Assembly (NCBI GenBank): GCA_023374045.1
Contig: CM041777.1
Coordinates: 83,694,300-83,758,299 of the forward strand
Length of the DNA stretch: 64,000 nt
Source: Limonium bicolor
Lineage: Eukaryota; Streptophyta; Magnoliopsida; Caryophyllales; Plumbaginaceae
Direction of reading: 5' to 3'
This document shows, piece by piece, positions 1 through 12,657 of the stretch. Each line of letters starts with the position of its first letter. Within the stretch, counting starts at the first letter, position 1. The notes beneath the pieces were generated by a model, which worked only from the letters and a program-made list of their open reading frames with translations, did no database searches and had not been told where the DNA came from. The translations under genes were made by a program, and so were the position numbers.

Positions 1-245
1 GATACGAATTATTATACAGGTGGCCACGAAGAGAACGAGTGATTGGGATGGGATTAGGTTTTGTGGAGAGTTAATGTATTTTATTACTGTTATGTTTATA
101 TTAAGTTTTCTCGAGGTTCAGACCGTGGCTTTTGTAATTTTGAGTTGTAATTGGTGAGGTTTGGTGCCGGTGTTTGGAACCCGATGGTCTGTTACGCCTT
201 TAGTATTTTATTTCCGCTATAAATATGTTAAATAGGGGCGTTACA
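1..245 (+). mobile_element. 3' end of a gypsy-type LTR, cut by the window edge
   Basis: The segment ends in GGGGCGTTACA. This matches the terminus GGGGTGTTACA of the large solo LTR at 8318-12652 and resembles GGGGTGTTTCA of the LTR ending at 59288, so it is read as the right end of a related LTR. No PBS-like TGGTATCAGAGC follows, so it may be a solo LTR or the 3' LTR of an element lying to the left. The other end is outside the window and the target duplication cannot be tested. Confidence 0.5.
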
Positions 246-337
246 CCAGAGAAAATGAATCCCACTCGATTTTGCTGTTGGGGGACGGGTCTCCTCCTAG
301 TAGTTCTGCAGGAAGTCATGCTTTATCAGAAAACTTT

Positions 338-641
338 GTCAGGTAATCTTCCTTATACTGAGACCTTGAAACAAATTATAGGTTACATAATGAAATAGTT
401 CCAAGAGAGAGGAGTAATCATTGGTTGGTAAGTAGAGTGAGTTCTCAAAGTGAAGGAGCGGCCTCTCTGCGGCTAAGAAAAAAAATCTTTGTCAGGTAAT
501 CTTTATACTGAGACCTTGAAACAAGTTAATAGGTTACATAATGAAATAGTTTCAAGAGAGAGGAGTAATCATTGGTTGGTAAGTAGAGTGAGTTCTCAAA
601 GTGAAGGAGCGGCCTCTCTGCGGCTAAGAAAAAAAATCTTT
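338..641. repeat. Tandem duplication, 153-bp unit, two copies
   Basis: Two consecutive copies (338-490 and 491-641) share nearly all bases and both end in the same A-rich tract before ATCTTT. The open reading frame across the second copy (489-944) has no recognisable domain and is probably chance. Confidence 0.85.
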
Positions 642-1813
642 AGCTGGATGTTCGGACTCCTAATATATAACAGTAATCAGAGGAGTAGACACCATGGGAG
701 TAGTCCATTGAATATGAGAAAGGTCAGATATCGGATGAAGGTTTATCAAAGCAAGGTTAAGTATCAAAATCAGAATCCTGGTAGAATGATTCTTAGCACT
801 TTAAAAGTGTGTATGGTTAGCCTTATTACATACTCAACAGCTTTGGAGCTTATCTTAACGATGGGTAGTCTTAGCTTCTGTTTTAAGCTAACTAAAAGTT
901 CAATCAAGAGGATGTCAGGTTGGGGATATCAATCCAAGGGATAGCACCTCCAATCAAGTCTGGAAATCTTTCTATTCACTGAGTAGTAGTTTTTGCTTCG
1001 GTAGGCTCTAGATGTGGCTGGTAAGACACAACAATTGCTCGGAGGGGTTCAACACAGAGAACTTAGTAATCCTTTGTTTTTGGTGCAATGGAGCGCACAA
1101 TTTAGATCTAGTTTTAACCAGTGGTGATAATTGCAATAGAAGGCGGAGTAAGAGCTATACTTTTATCTCTTCAACTACTAGTAGCAGTAGGTTAAGAGTT
1201 GTGAATATATTCTGTAATATGCATCATCAAGGGATGGATGTAGGCATCGAAATCTATTAGCTCTCAAATTTGGGTGATACTCCTAACCCGTGACTTTTGT
1301 AATGTTGCTGTTGTTTCTGAATGAATGAAAAAAGTTTACTAAAAAAAAATATAATCTCATTTACTCTATTCTAACAGCTGAACGCAAAGAGACCCTGACT
1401 TGTCAAATTCAAACGGCGGACGGGCAACTCATAGATCTGACGAAAAAAAAAAACAGCAAAGACCAGAACAATTCTATTTCTTTTTTTTAAAAAAAGAGAA
1501 AGCATCGTAACGGCTGGTTAGAATCAGCTCTCGGGTCAATTAATTTGGCAATGAGCCACACAAGTTCCAATGATCATGAAAGAAGTAGTGGCTTTTCCCG
1601 GTTTGATTTTATCCAATGATTAAAAGGGTGATGATACCAGCTGACGAGCACTATGATCATCCCAAATCAGGGGCGTTTGTTCTTTTATTAACTAACTACC
1701 AAAGGGGAAAATCTGGGGCATTTTTCCAATGCAGTTGTGTAAACTCTGAAGCCTTATCGGTGGAGAGCTGACGATCTTGTATCACCCACCATTGGCAGTA
1801 TATTTTCAGACCC
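642..1813. other. Intergenic stretch and probable UCP 3' UTR
   Basis: No convincing gene is seen. The part next to 1813 should be the 3' untranslated region of the minus-strand UCP gene. On that strand an AATAAA signal lies at 1684-1689, about 125 bases past the stop codon. The rest is AT-rich with poly-A tracts near 1338-1350 and 1443-1452. Confidence 0.5.
1684..1689 (-). promoter_or_regulatory. Candidate polyadenylation signal of the UCP gene
   Basis: AATAAA on the minus strand, about 125 nt downstream of the UCP stop codon. The distance is normal for a plant near-upstream element, but no transcript end is visible from sequence alone. Confidence 0.4.
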
Positions 1814-4456
1814 TCATGATTTTTCCAGATTTCTTATTACATTTTTTGCCTGAACAGGAAGAGGAATCGACAACATGGTGAGTACTGCAGAACAATACCA
1901 GGCAAACAAATTTGCCCGTATTAAGCACATTATACTAAATACTAGATAAGAGTACACAGCTTGAAACTCATACCTGTTCCAAGGTCAAGAACATGATAAC
2001 ATTCCATGATCCAAGTCGTCCGAAATTCGGGATAAACCCCTTGTAGAAAGCCAAGGGTCCCTGTAGAGAAAGAGAAAATAAACTGAGTGCTCAACTGACA
2101 GAGCCATAAATTAGCAGCAAGCAGGATACTTAATGGAGGTTCAACACTACACACTGCAGAGGAGTCTCATATTATAAGGGGATTTATGTTCACTTAACCA
2201 TGATTTTAATGGAAACCGATCTTGGTTTATCATATGAATCTCAAGCTAAAAAGCTGAAATTTGAATACAACATACATCATTTTTCAAGGTTTTCACAAAG
2301 CAATCGATTGTGCTCTTGTATGTTGAGTCTCCCATCATTCTGGACTTAACCTGCATCCAAAAGCAAACTCAGTTACTCACCCATAAGAGTACATAAATGA
2401 TATATGGTTTCATTGAGTAAATTGCATACAGCTTTATTTTCGCAATCATTTAGAAACTCCTCAACAAAACACTACTGCAAAGGTCACATTCCTGACAAAA
2501 GTAAGCGCAACCGTGCAAGGCAAATATGGATTCTGCATTCTAGGGATAAGGAAGGACACAAAAGCAAAAGTTCTAGCGACATTAGAATGATTAGATGTAT
2601 CCCATTTGCAGTCACACTTGATCAATGTTGTAACACAGATCAAAAACCAAAGGTGGCACTACTACAGCCTAAGAAATCCAAGTTCACCTACCAGACAGAC
2701 GAAGGTTGTTTAAATACATACCACATCAACGGGTGATCCAATACAGACAGCAAAGAAACCAGCTCCAAGACCAGCTAACAAATGAGTTAAAACATTGTCA
2801 GAGAATCCTGGAATCTTCAAAATCGTCTGCATATAAAGAGTGAAATTATATCAGACTGAATGATTTGAGGCTGGAAGAATTGCAACTTAACAGGGGAACC
2901 ATAAATAGCAAATCTAATCAGGTATTGCAGTCAGCTTACCTCCTTGATTTGATCATAGCTAGCTAGCTCTGCAGCATTGATAATAGCATTACGAGCTATG
3001 TTAGGTCCAACTCCAGTCCATAGAGATGTGAATCCTTCCTATATAATTTACAGCCCAGTAAGGTCAGCTTAAACTTTTTTTAAAGGAAAAGGGGATGTAA
3101 AACTAAAATGTTTCAAGTGGAATATAACCTTTCTGACTATAGTTGAATAGGCATTCATGGCTCCAGTGTAGCGCCTTGGTACTCCAGGCGCAAGCTTCCC
3201 CTCAGCTTGGAGTCGGACTTTTACAAGGTCAGTTGGATTAGCAATTGCAATACCAAGAGCACCTGCAGAATATAGCAATGAAACTAATTTGATTCTTCCA
3301 TTCCAAAGGCGGGTGTGGGTCAAATCAATGTTTACAATCAAGATGGAGCAAAGCGGTGATATATAGAATAGATGTTTCATGAAAACTATATAAAAGTAGA
3401 AGTTTGCAAGAGAGAAAGATATTTGCAAAGAGTGTGCTTCTACCAGTAGTGAGCCCAGCAAGAATCTTCTTGGACATGGGAACATCTCCAACAAAATCCT
3501 TGCCCACATAGAGGTTCCTGACCTGTTTAAAACATGGAATTTCAATTCAGGTAACATAGGCTGAACGTCAAATGCATATTACTGCAAGGCACTTCAACTT
3601 ACAGGCTCATAAAGTCCAATTCTAATACCACCAAAGAGACATTGACGGTGCAATCCTGGAATTATTCCCTTCCATAGTGCAGCCAAACCTTCTTCCCTGG
3701 CAACTGTGCCAACGGTACCTATCAATCCCTTGTATTTTGGCAAAGAAACTGCCTCTCCTGCAACTGCACTTTTTTGAAGCTGGAGTCTGACTTTAGCCGT
3801 GTCCAGCGGAATGGTGCATATCTGCATTTTTAATGAAATTTTCACCCGCATTATGTCCATGCATGTATATATTATCTCATGATAATCAGTCCGGCAAAAG
3901 ATAATCCACTTGATTACAGTGTGCCAGGGCGGCCTCTAGACCAGCGATCCAACAGAAACGCAAAAAGTGCTCAATTCACAAATCATGGTATTATTGCTTT
4001 ATCTGAGATTATTCCTGGTAAAAGGATCAAACCGTCGAATTCTATGGAATTATTTTCCAAGAACCGGGAAGTTCTGAAATCGAGATCTCCCCGATCAAAA
4101 TGCTCGATTTCACGCGACATAAATAGAATACCGATCAAAGCAGATCGAAAACTTTAATGAGTAAACTAGAAACCAAGGACATCAAAATTTCCAGGAAAAA
4201 GAAGAAAAAATAGAGCTAAAATTGAGTTACAGTGAAATCCGAGCAAGGATCAAGATACGCACCTTTTTTCACCTTCCATCAACTTCATAATACATACCCA
4301 TAAAAACATAAATACGCCTTCACTTCCCAAAAAAAGATTTCACATCTATCGAAATGCTGAACTGGGCTTTACCTCAGCAAAGGAAGCGGCGAATGCACTA
4401 GCGGCAAATGTGCCCGGGAGAGAGACACTGGGCTTCCCGTCTGCCACTGGAGCCAT
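1814..4456 (-). CDS. PUMP1: Mitochondrial uncoupling protein (UCP/PUMP1-like), 9 exons
   Basis: Nine exons on the minus strand: 4373-4456, 3603-3821, 3444-3522, 3262-3129, 3038-2940, 2826-2722, 2350-2276, 2060-1974 and 1849-1814. All introns are GT-AG. The spliced frame is 918 nt, 305 residues plus TGA, matching the usual plant UCP length of about 306. The three mitochondrial-carrier signatures PxD-x-x-K/R are present ([27 protein letters not shown]), as are family blocks such as [17 protein letters not shown] and KDFVGDVP. The product is a six-helix inner mitochondrial membrane carrier. Plant UCPs dissipate the proton gradient and exchange dicarboxylates and amino acids. The start ATG at 4456 gives [20 protein letters not shown], aligning with the known N terminus. 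The last exon encodes only 11 residues ([11 protein letters not shown]) and departs from the usual AKKYVREL-type tail, so the C terminus is somewhat variant. The frame is open throughout and the gene looks functional. Confidence 0.95.
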
Positions 4457-5129
4457 CGGAAAAACTCGACCCCCCTCTTCACACTCTTCTCGCAGTAATT
4501 AGGGGAGATAGTAAAAGGGTAAACTGTAGGGTTTGTATTAGCAATGAAATAGTACTACGAAAGAATTTCAAGAATGAGGTTTGGGAATACGAAAGGGCAG
4601 ACAAAAGAATTATTCGATACGGTTTCTCCCTCTTCAATTAATCAATTGTCAGGGATAGCAGCTAGAGACGAGTAGTCGAGCTGCGAATTCTGAGTCACCA
4701 CCCAGTAAGCGCCGCATTAAACTGCTGAATTCGTGGGTGGGGCTGCCTGAATTTCTATTTGACCACCTAGTTTTTCTTTTTCCTTTTTTTCTCTGTCTTC
4801 CCCGAGATTGTGAAAATACCAAAGAACATATGAACCCAATTTTTACTCTATAGTTGAACTGTACAATTAATAAGGTTAAATTATACATTGATCTATTAGG
4901 AAATCTAGTCAAGACCTATGTCTCATGCGGCCAAATCATATACAATTCAAAAGTGTAATTATGACATCCCTTGTTAATTACAATTTTGCCTTTTTAGAGC
5001 AATTAGTTTTCTCAACCCATGCACTGACTAGAGTGGAACCATTATCTATGTCGTATTCAAGATTTTAATATGATTAACTAAGTAGTTGTTGTAATTGAAT
5101 TTTTTTTCAAACCATCTATTTAACAGGCT
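4457..5129. other. UCP upstream region, no gene seen
   Basis: This lies 5' of the UCP start on the minus strand and should hold its 5' UTR and promoter. Pyrimidine-rich tracts (for example 4768-4800) are present. I cannot assign a transcription start. No open frame with family similarity is visible. Confidence 0.4.
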
Positions 5130-5470
5130 CTTAGCATGGGTTTCCGAGATCTACATTGCTTCAATCGAACTTTGTTAGCAAAACAACTATGGCGGGTCAT
5201 ATAACATCCCAATTTTTTACTATCAAAACTTTACAGTGCTCGATATCTTACACAATGCCATGATATTTGGAAGTTTGAATCTCATGCCACTTCTAGTACA
5301 ATCTGGCGAGCTCTCATGAGTGTTAGAGATCTAGTGGATTATGGCGGGCGTAAACACATTCATGATGGACAACATACAAAGCTTTCTGCTCATTGGATTA
5401 TGAACAAACCAGGGGAAAACCATTTTTGTGGAAGCTTCCTTGGCATGTCTTAGAGCACGGTATGGTGGCA
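5130..5470 (+). pseudogene. LINE reverse-transcriptase 3' fragment (zf-RVT region)
   Basis: Plus-strand translation from about 5136 gives MGFRDLHCFNRTLLAKQ, the conserved block between reverse transcriptase and the zinc-binding C terminus of plant L1-type LINEs. It is followed by a diverged IWRALMSVRDL block near 5305. The reading frame is interrupted and no RT catalytic core is present. This is a short, old remnant. Confidence 0.65.
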
Positions 5471-5710
5471 GATATGCCTAGCACCTTAACAGCATGGAAT
5501 ATCTTCTTGTTGTGCCAATAGTTTACTGAAGAGGATGTCAACTCTATTTTAAAATTTTAGTTACTCTGCAATGATAATTCTCTAGATTCATGGACATGGG
5601 TCATAATTACAACAGATCGATTTACATGGTGGCAAATTTGCTTAGCACCTCAACATGAAATATCTCCTTGTTGCGCCAATGGTTTACTGAAGAGGATGTC
5701 AACTCTTTCA
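5464..5710 (+). repeat. Direct repeat of about 84 bp, two diverged copies
   Basis: Copies at 5464-5549 and 5628-5710 share the run GTTTACTGAAGAGGATGTCA and flanking sequence, with several substitutions. They lie at the tail of the LINE fragment. Confidence 0.7.
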
Positions 5711-5862
5711 ATAGCTCAAGCTTTGTCTCTCGATCTGGCACAATGAATTCACCGGCTCATAACCTAGCAACATTAGCTAGAAAATCACAATTTTCACGTT
5801 ACTGTAGAAAGACGACTGACTTTCCAGATTATGTACTGAACTATTGCTCTTAATATTAATAC

Positions 5863-5872
5863 ATTTATTTTT
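5863..5872. repeat. MULE target-site duplication, left copy
   Basis: The 10-mer ATTTATTTTT, identical to 18499-18508. It is AT-rich, so chance contributes, but both copies abut the inverted-repeat ends. Confidence 0.7.
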
Positions 5873-6060
5873 GAGAAAATTACTGACAGCCCCCTTGAGG
5901 TTTCGGGTAATTACAATTTACCACCCTGACATTATCATAATTACTTTAAACCACCTTGAGGTTATCGGTTCATTGACTTCTAACCCCCGGAGTGTAAATC
6001 CGTTACGGAGACGTTTACAATTTGCTGATCAGTTATCCTAACTTGCCATGGTGGAAATAA
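5873..6060 (+). repeat. MULE left terminal inverted repeat
   Basis: Matches the inverse of roughly 18300-18498 over at least 150 bp with scattered differences. It contains repeated CCTTGAGGTT modules. Weak similarity may extend somewhat further inward. Confidence 0.85.
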
Positions 6061-6322
6061 TAGGCTGACTGTAATACCCCACTCCTGTTTACCCCAGTAT
6101 TGTAAACCCTAATGTCCCAAATCGTGAAGTCTGTCTTCTTTTTTCTCTCTCCACTACTGCGCATGTTTCTTTCGTTTCACTCACACCCGATTCTCATATG
6201 TTGATAGCCATAATCTCACTACCCACCCACGGTTGAAGATCATCGCCAGACTGTTACGCTAGAGCAACAACAATGGAGGTAGATTCTTAATCATATATGT
6301 AATCTTTGCATTTCCTTTTATC

Positions 6323-6559
6323 AAAATTCCAAATCACACTGCTCTCTGCTTTTCTAATTTCTTCCTGTTCGTAGTGTATAAAAGAAGCCCATCAATGTTT
6401 CAAAATCCCAAATCGCACTGCGCTCTGCTTTCCTAATCTCTTCCTGTTCGTAGTGTATAAAAGAAGCCCATCAATGTTTCAAAATCCCAAATCGCACTGC
6501 GCTCTACTTTCCTAATCTCTTCTTGTTCGTAGTGTATAAAAGAAGCCCATCAATGTTCC
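6323..6559 (+). repeat. Three tandem 79-bp units, each with a TATAAAAG motif
   Basis: Units start at 6323, 6402 and 6481. The second and third are almost identical and the first is more diverged. Each contains GTGTATAAAAGAAGCCC. They lie between the left TIR and the main transposase exon, inside the first intron if the ATG at 6273 is the true start. Confidence 0.9.
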
Positions 6560-8312
6560 CCGTATGTATGGGATTACTTGAACAAACAGAAAAGGCGTAC
6601 CGACACATAGCATGAAATTAGAAAACAAAGCTCAGGAAAAACTTGATTATTTTTTCAGAATTTCAGAATGCGAACTGGGTGTACACTATACCTGGAAAGT
6701 TAGATATTGGATCAACCCAGTTTGTGCAAGGTAATTATCTTCCATTCCAGAACTTCAAATATCCAGTCCTCTAAGCAAGGATATGTCAGTTCTCAATCAT
6801 CCGAGATCTTGGCAAAATCCCTTTCTGTAGAGGAAAATAACCCCGCAGCAAATTTTAGGAAAGTACGATCCAGGAAAGTATCACACCCTTCACCAGGAAG
6901 AGAAAGATGCGATCTGCTTTGCTTTTGATTTGCAACATAAACACTATGGTGTAGGAAAGAATCATATCCTCCACTAGGATAAGAAAGATGTCTTACAATC
7001 TTCTAACAAAAGATACAATCAGATCAATAGCTTTACTGACAAAACTCTTTGTGTGGTTGAAATATATGTGGTTTGATATTATCTTTGTCTGCCCGTATGA
7101 GGTTGTCTTTTTTTTCACTGATGGTCTTTCTTTATCGCTGCAGTTTGACATACATTGGGTAACGGTCCACTATGGGGCACATGAGTACGACATCATTGAT
7201 GTAGATCCAGACGAGTTCCTTTGTCTTGACTTACTCACTGCGTTAGAAACAGAAGCGGATAAATAGGGTGTGCTCCCTTGTAAGACACCCATCATAAAGT
7301 TTAAGCATCCACAATCCAAGAAGTTGTTGCCTATTGATAATGATAAAAACTTAATGGAGATGTTTCGGCTATATCGGGGTCAGAGAGATGTTGACATATT
7401 CATTGAAGCAAGCCCTGAGCCGTCCGAGTTGGTGAAACTTTGGATGGATTGGAGAGACAAGAATAAATACAAGGAGACTGACAGGGTTGAGCGCTCCAGT
7501 GATTCATCCAGTGATGACAGTGTGGCAGCCAGCGATGACAGTGTGGAAATTCTAGAGGTTGAGTCTCCTGTCCCTATTATGCATATGAATGAGGATGAGT
7601 GGAATAATCTGTATGGTGGTGACATAAATGAAGATGTGGGGATTCACAAAGAAGAAGATGCCCCCAAGAATGATGAACCTTGTTCAAATCAGCCTGAACA
7701 AGATGTGTTGGATGCCGCTGATTTAACTCAAGCTCCTCATGCCGAGCGAACTCAAGAAGTGAATGCTGAAAACCTTGATGAATGGTGTAATCCATCATCT
7801 GAAAATGGGGAGGATATAAGTGGAGATGAAATTTCAGATGACTCTTGGCATGACAATGCTGATGAAAACGATTGGCCAGATGATGATGAAGTACATGATG
7901 TTGTGGGAGATGTACTTGATGAAGATGTCATAGATGAGGATGAAACTGGGGGCTTAGAGCTTGTTCAAGAAGGTGACTACTTCTCGGGTACGAGGAAGAT
8001 GAGATTCCACCAATTGCTCCCTACATAAAGAACGGTAAGTGGTTTGATTTAGCAAGTGATGGGTCTGTCAATTTGGAAGGTGGACAGTTGTTTACAAATA
8101 AGAAACAGGTCTAGAAAGTGATGAATGAGTACTGATGTGGATATGGATTTGACATGTTGAAGTAAAAGAATGAAAGAGATAGGTTTACCGTTGTTTGCCA
8201 CAACAATGTCGAATGCCCTTGGAGGATACACGCTAGTCTGTTGCAAGATGGGATAACCTTTCAGATTAAAAAACTTCGGCCTGAGCACACATGCACAAGG
8301 GTTGCATATAGC

Positions 8313-8317
8313 AAAGC
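8313..8317. repeat. Target duplication AAAGC, left copy
   Basis: Five bases directly before the TG of the solo LTR, identical to 12653-12657. Confidence 0.88.
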
Positions 8318-11300
8318 TGAAATACCCCGGACTTAATTAGGGTGATTAAATTACTATAATACAATATTTAGGGCCTATTAGTGCCTAATTAATTTTGGTA
8401 AAAAGAATAAATCCAAAAGAAATAAGAAAAACGCTTAAAAAGCGAAAAACGCTAAATTGAACGTTAAGTGACCCTAGGAGAAATACAACCTTAAAAGGGT
8501 ATTAAATGAATTTAAAAGGCTTAATAATGCCTAAATAATATATGGGAGCAATTCCCGAAGAAAACGGATCCATAAAACGAGTTAAAAACGCTAATAAAGC
8601 TTTAGCGCACGTTTTTCGAGAAAACCCGAGAACGTGACTTTAAGTGGTCAAATGAACCCGTAAAAATTATAGTTCATCAAATAACTATAAAGAAACATTA
8701 ATGGAAGTTTAAGAGCCATTAAAATTAAAGAAACGAGAAAATTCCGGAAAACAAGCCCGGTTAGTGAATAGTGCAAAAACCGGGTAAAATAACGAGTGTT
8801 TTCTGTAAAAGATGAAAAACGCTCCAGCTTGTATAATAAGTGGGGGCCGGTTTTAATTAGTGAGTCAGCCTCTCACTCACACTCTCACCTAGCTAGGAAA
8901 GAAGAAAGAAAAGTCAAAAAGCAAAAAGTAATAAAGTGCCCTTCTTTTTCTCTTTCCTCCCATTTCCCTCTTCTCTCTCTTCTTTCTTTCTTCCCCACCG
9001 TGAGCTGCCTCCTCCCTTTCCTACCTGGCGATTTTTGAAGCTCTTCACAAGCTTCCATGGCAGCCCTCTTCATCCTCTTGCTCAAGCCACAAAAAATGCT
9101 CCAAATCAAAAACAAAACACATATTTGTGTTCCTCTCACCAAGCTCTACACTTCCCTCTTTTCAAAATCTGAAAATAATGAAATTCATTTCCATGGGTTT
9201 TCTCCATTTGAAGAGAAAATGGCATCAATGGGTAGCTTGGAGTCTCCTCTCTCCTAAGGTAAAAATCTTCATGAAAAACCTCATTTTCTCCATCTTGTAG
9301 AGCTGGCCGATTTTGCCCTCTCTCACACCTTGTTTTCTTATTGATTTTGAGCTTCAATTCAACTCTCCAATGGTGGTGGAGTTTCCCCTTTGATTCTTGG
9401 GTGAAAGCCCCTCTTAAAAGGCTCCAAAAGGTAAACCCCAACCTTGTGTCTTAAGCCCTTAAATTGATTTATAGTTTCCCAAGGGTTTAGAGAATTAATG
9501 CAATGCATTTTTGTGTTTCTTGAATGTTGGGATGGAGTTTGGCAACTCCATTCCCACTTGACCGAATTTGAGGAGAGGAGGAACAAGAGGAGAATTTAAA
9601 AGAGGATTTGAATGTTCAAGGTAAGAAATTCTACTTTAACTACTAATTTAATGCATTTGAATTTTGGGAATGGGTAAAGGAATAAATGAACCCAAATTTT
9701 AATTTAAAGTGTGTTGGTAATTAGAAGAGAGTAATTGTGGAATTGATGTTTGGATTGAAGGCCAAGGAGCCAAGTAGTGTATGGATTATGTATTGTGGTT
9801 ATATTGTGGTTATGCTGTGGTTTAGTAAGATTTTTGAGCTATATTGTTGTTGGAAGAGGTTTGGTGAATTTTGATTTGATATTGTGTGCTGGTAGGACCC
9901 TATAAGGGTGTGGCTAGATTAGGATTGAAAATGGTGAAAAATTGATGAAGGAGGAGATGTTAGGTTTATGGGGAGGTTATGTCAAAATTTTGATAGGAAA
10001 TGAGCGTTTTATGGTGACTTAGTAAATTGAGGAATCTAGGCGTTAGTAGTGCTGAGTGGAGTGGATTAATAGCCTTAAAATGGTAGGAGGAGAATGGATA
10101 GAAGAGAGTGCAAAATCTGTAGCATAATGGGTGATAGGAACTTAGAATTCCAAGAAAAAGAGTTAGTGTTTATAACTTGGGAAACAAGGAGTGAATGTGG
10201 GTTTTAGAAGTGCATATATGTAGGAATGATTTGTAATGGTCTTTGATGGATTTGGTGAGGTTGGTAAGAGGTAGGAACTAGCAAGAAGGAGTTAGAAATA
10301 CATAAGAAGGAAAAATGCAAATGTGGGAATTTGGAATTGGTGAATTTGAACAAGTATTGGAGTAAGGATTTGGAGTGGTTAAGGAGTGTTTTGAGGTGTT
10401 TAATTATGTAGGAAACTTGGGGAAAGTTTATGGACTGATTAGGGGTGGATTAAGGGTGGATTTGGGGCTTAAAAAGTACCTTAATAGTAGTTTTTAGCAG
10501 GGTCCGGGACTTAGGATATGTACCAAGTCCCGGACCACATTAAAAATCAAGCTGAGAGTGAAAATCAGTTTTGGTCCGGGACCTTAGTCCAGGACCAAGT
10601 CCCGGACCAGTGTAGGAAAACAGGCCGTGAGTTATCAGAAGTGTTGGTCTGGGACTTTGGGTCCGGACCAAGTCCCGGACCACCCCCAGAATTCACCAGA
10701 AAATGTTTTTAAGGGTCCTAAACATGGGGGATTGAATGGTATTGGTTTTAGGTGATGTTTAGGAGTTGTTTGGTGACCTTTAAAGGTCCTAAGAATTATA
10801 AACAAAGTTTAGAAGTGAGTGAGAAAGTTGTGAGTTTAAGGACACATGAGCAAACTAAGGAATAACGGGATAACGGGGTTAAGTTCGGGAGTATAAGTTT
10901 ACATACCGTAACACCTTAATGCTAATAGGCTCACTTGAAATGTGATTAGTGATTCGGGAGTGGGATCCGAGGAACAAGAGGTGACCCGGTAAAAGTAAAA
11001 CCCGGGTGAAAGGTATGATTTCCTCATGCTCTGTATCCTAACTTGGTTACCCCGATTTGTGTGCTTGTTTGATTGTGATCACCTAACAAGATAAATGCAC
11101 GAATCGGATTGTGTGCACTTATTGGTGCTTGTATTATGTTGTGGTTGGTTGGATTGTGTTCTTTTAACTAAAGTTTGTATAATTCATGAAATGTGAATTG
11201 TGAATGAATTGCCTGAATGTGATTGTGTATGGTAGTGCGACTCATAGTTGAGTCTTGTGTGAGTAGAGACTCGTAGAAAGAGTCAAGTTGCGAACTCATA

Positions 11301-12652
11301 AAAAGGTGGAAACACACTACAACTATCGAACCAACCACGATAACATAAACCTACGAATTCACTAGAACGTGAGAAAGTATACGGGAGTAGTAACCTCCCG
11401 ATAACGGTTAGAGAACCGAATCAATTTAATCCACACAATAAATATTAGTGGAAGTATATGAGTAACCTCTATCTAGAGAATTGATAATTGCTCAAAATAT
11501 GAACCTTGAGTAATGTAAAGCATGGTAAGGGATCACCAAACCATTTAGAGTAATAGTCGAACCCCAATGAGAGGATCCGACTAACATGAACAATGTCCCG
11601 ATCATGAGAGTATTCAATAAGTTGGTTAAAACCTTAAATCTTAGAATACTAGACATTGAGGAATTCCCTAAGCCAATAGATGTTATCGAGAGAGATATGT
11701 CTAGGCTAATCCTTGAGATTATGGAATGACTCCGAGAGTGGAGTTTTGGGAATTTGAGTAGTCCGGTAGAGAACTGGACATTTGTGAACTTGAGGAACTA
11801 AATGTATAGCTCATTTTGTATTTGTGAGCCTGGTGGTAGGTCTTGTGTATGACTTTGCCCGGAGGTCGTGGCTAAGACTTAAAAGATGCCTTAAGTATTG
11901 AGTATTGAACTGGGAACTTGAGTATTGAGTATCGAATTGAGTATGTGAGTATTGAGAATTGAGTTGTGACTTGAGATACTTGAGGACTTGAGAATTGAGT
12001 TGAGCATTGGAGATCTTATGAAATTGTGAGTAAGAGTACCCAAGAGAGTGGGTAAGGCAATGAGCAAGTGAATGTACATATATAATGTATGTTGTATGCA
12101 TGTTGTTTGAAATAAAATGAATCGCATGCTCTCGACCAATTAGTCGGCGCACCCTCGCTAGTACGCGGGGTATGCGGAAGTCATATGCTGCAATTTTGCT
12201 GAGCCCCTTGGGGCGTTTTTTTTTATTTTTCAGGTACAATGAAGCCGTCAACCGTTCGAGAGTAGGACGGGGTTGTTATTGACATGGGTAGTTGTTTAAA
12301 GAAGTGAATTTGTGTATTGTGGGATTGTAAGTTTGGTTGTCATTGATAAGTCGGGAATTGTAGATACTCGGTATAGCTTTGAATGGATATTGTATTTGTA
12401 TATAATGGAATTAAAGGTTGTATTTGGTTTGTGATTTGGTTAAGTATCGGAAGTAACATTTGTATAGTGTACTCGGTATAAGACCCATCAGACCGATAGT
12501 TATTGTATTTGGTTTTGGATTTGGCCTAGCTAGTGACGTGGGTGACTAGCGGCATTGTATCACCCCCGGTTGTAGTTTGAATTCCGCTGCATTATGGTTG
12601 GTAATTGAGACGGGTTAGGAGATAATAGTGTGATTACGATTGGGGTGTTACA
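8318..12652 (+). mobile_element. Solo LTR of a Ty3/gypsy-type element, 4,335 bp
   Basis: Starts TGAAATACCCC and ends GGGGTGTTACA, near-inverse termini, flanked on both sides by AAAGC (8313-8317 and 12653-12657). Removing the LTR and one AAAGC rejoins the MULE transposase frame exactly. No PBS, gag or pol is present, so this is a solo LTR left by recombination. Termini and size resemble the 5.4-kb LTR at 53853, suggesting one lineage. A pyrimidine-rich tract lies at 8935-9015. The open frames inside (for example 8796-9240 and 11811-12251) have no recognisable domain. Confidence 0.92.
10501..10681 (+). repeat. Three 36-bp inverted-repeat modules in a 72-73-bp tandem array
   Basis: Modules at 10501-10536, 10573-10608 and 10646-10681 each begin GGTCCGGGAC (GGTCTGGGAC in the third) and end AAGTCCCGGACC, so each can fold into a GC-rich hairpin. 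They stand out against the AT-rich LTR around them. Confidence 0.88.
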
Positions 12653-12657
12653 AAAGC
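12653..12657. repeat. Target duplication AAAGC, right copy
   Basis: Five bases directly after the CA of the solo LTR, identical to 8313-8317. Confidence 0.88.

Noticed and set aside
489..944. 151-residue open frame on the plus strand
   Set aside because: It runs through the second copy of the 153-bp duplication and has no recognisable domain or codon pattern.
8796..9441. Several overlapping ORFs on both strands
   Set aside because: They lie in a pyrimidine-rich part of the solo LTR, where stop codons are rare by composition.
11811..12251. 146-residue minus-strand ORF
   Set aside because: Its repetitive Ser/Gln/Asn/Tyr content comes from GAGTATTGA-like repeats in the LTR; no domain is seen.
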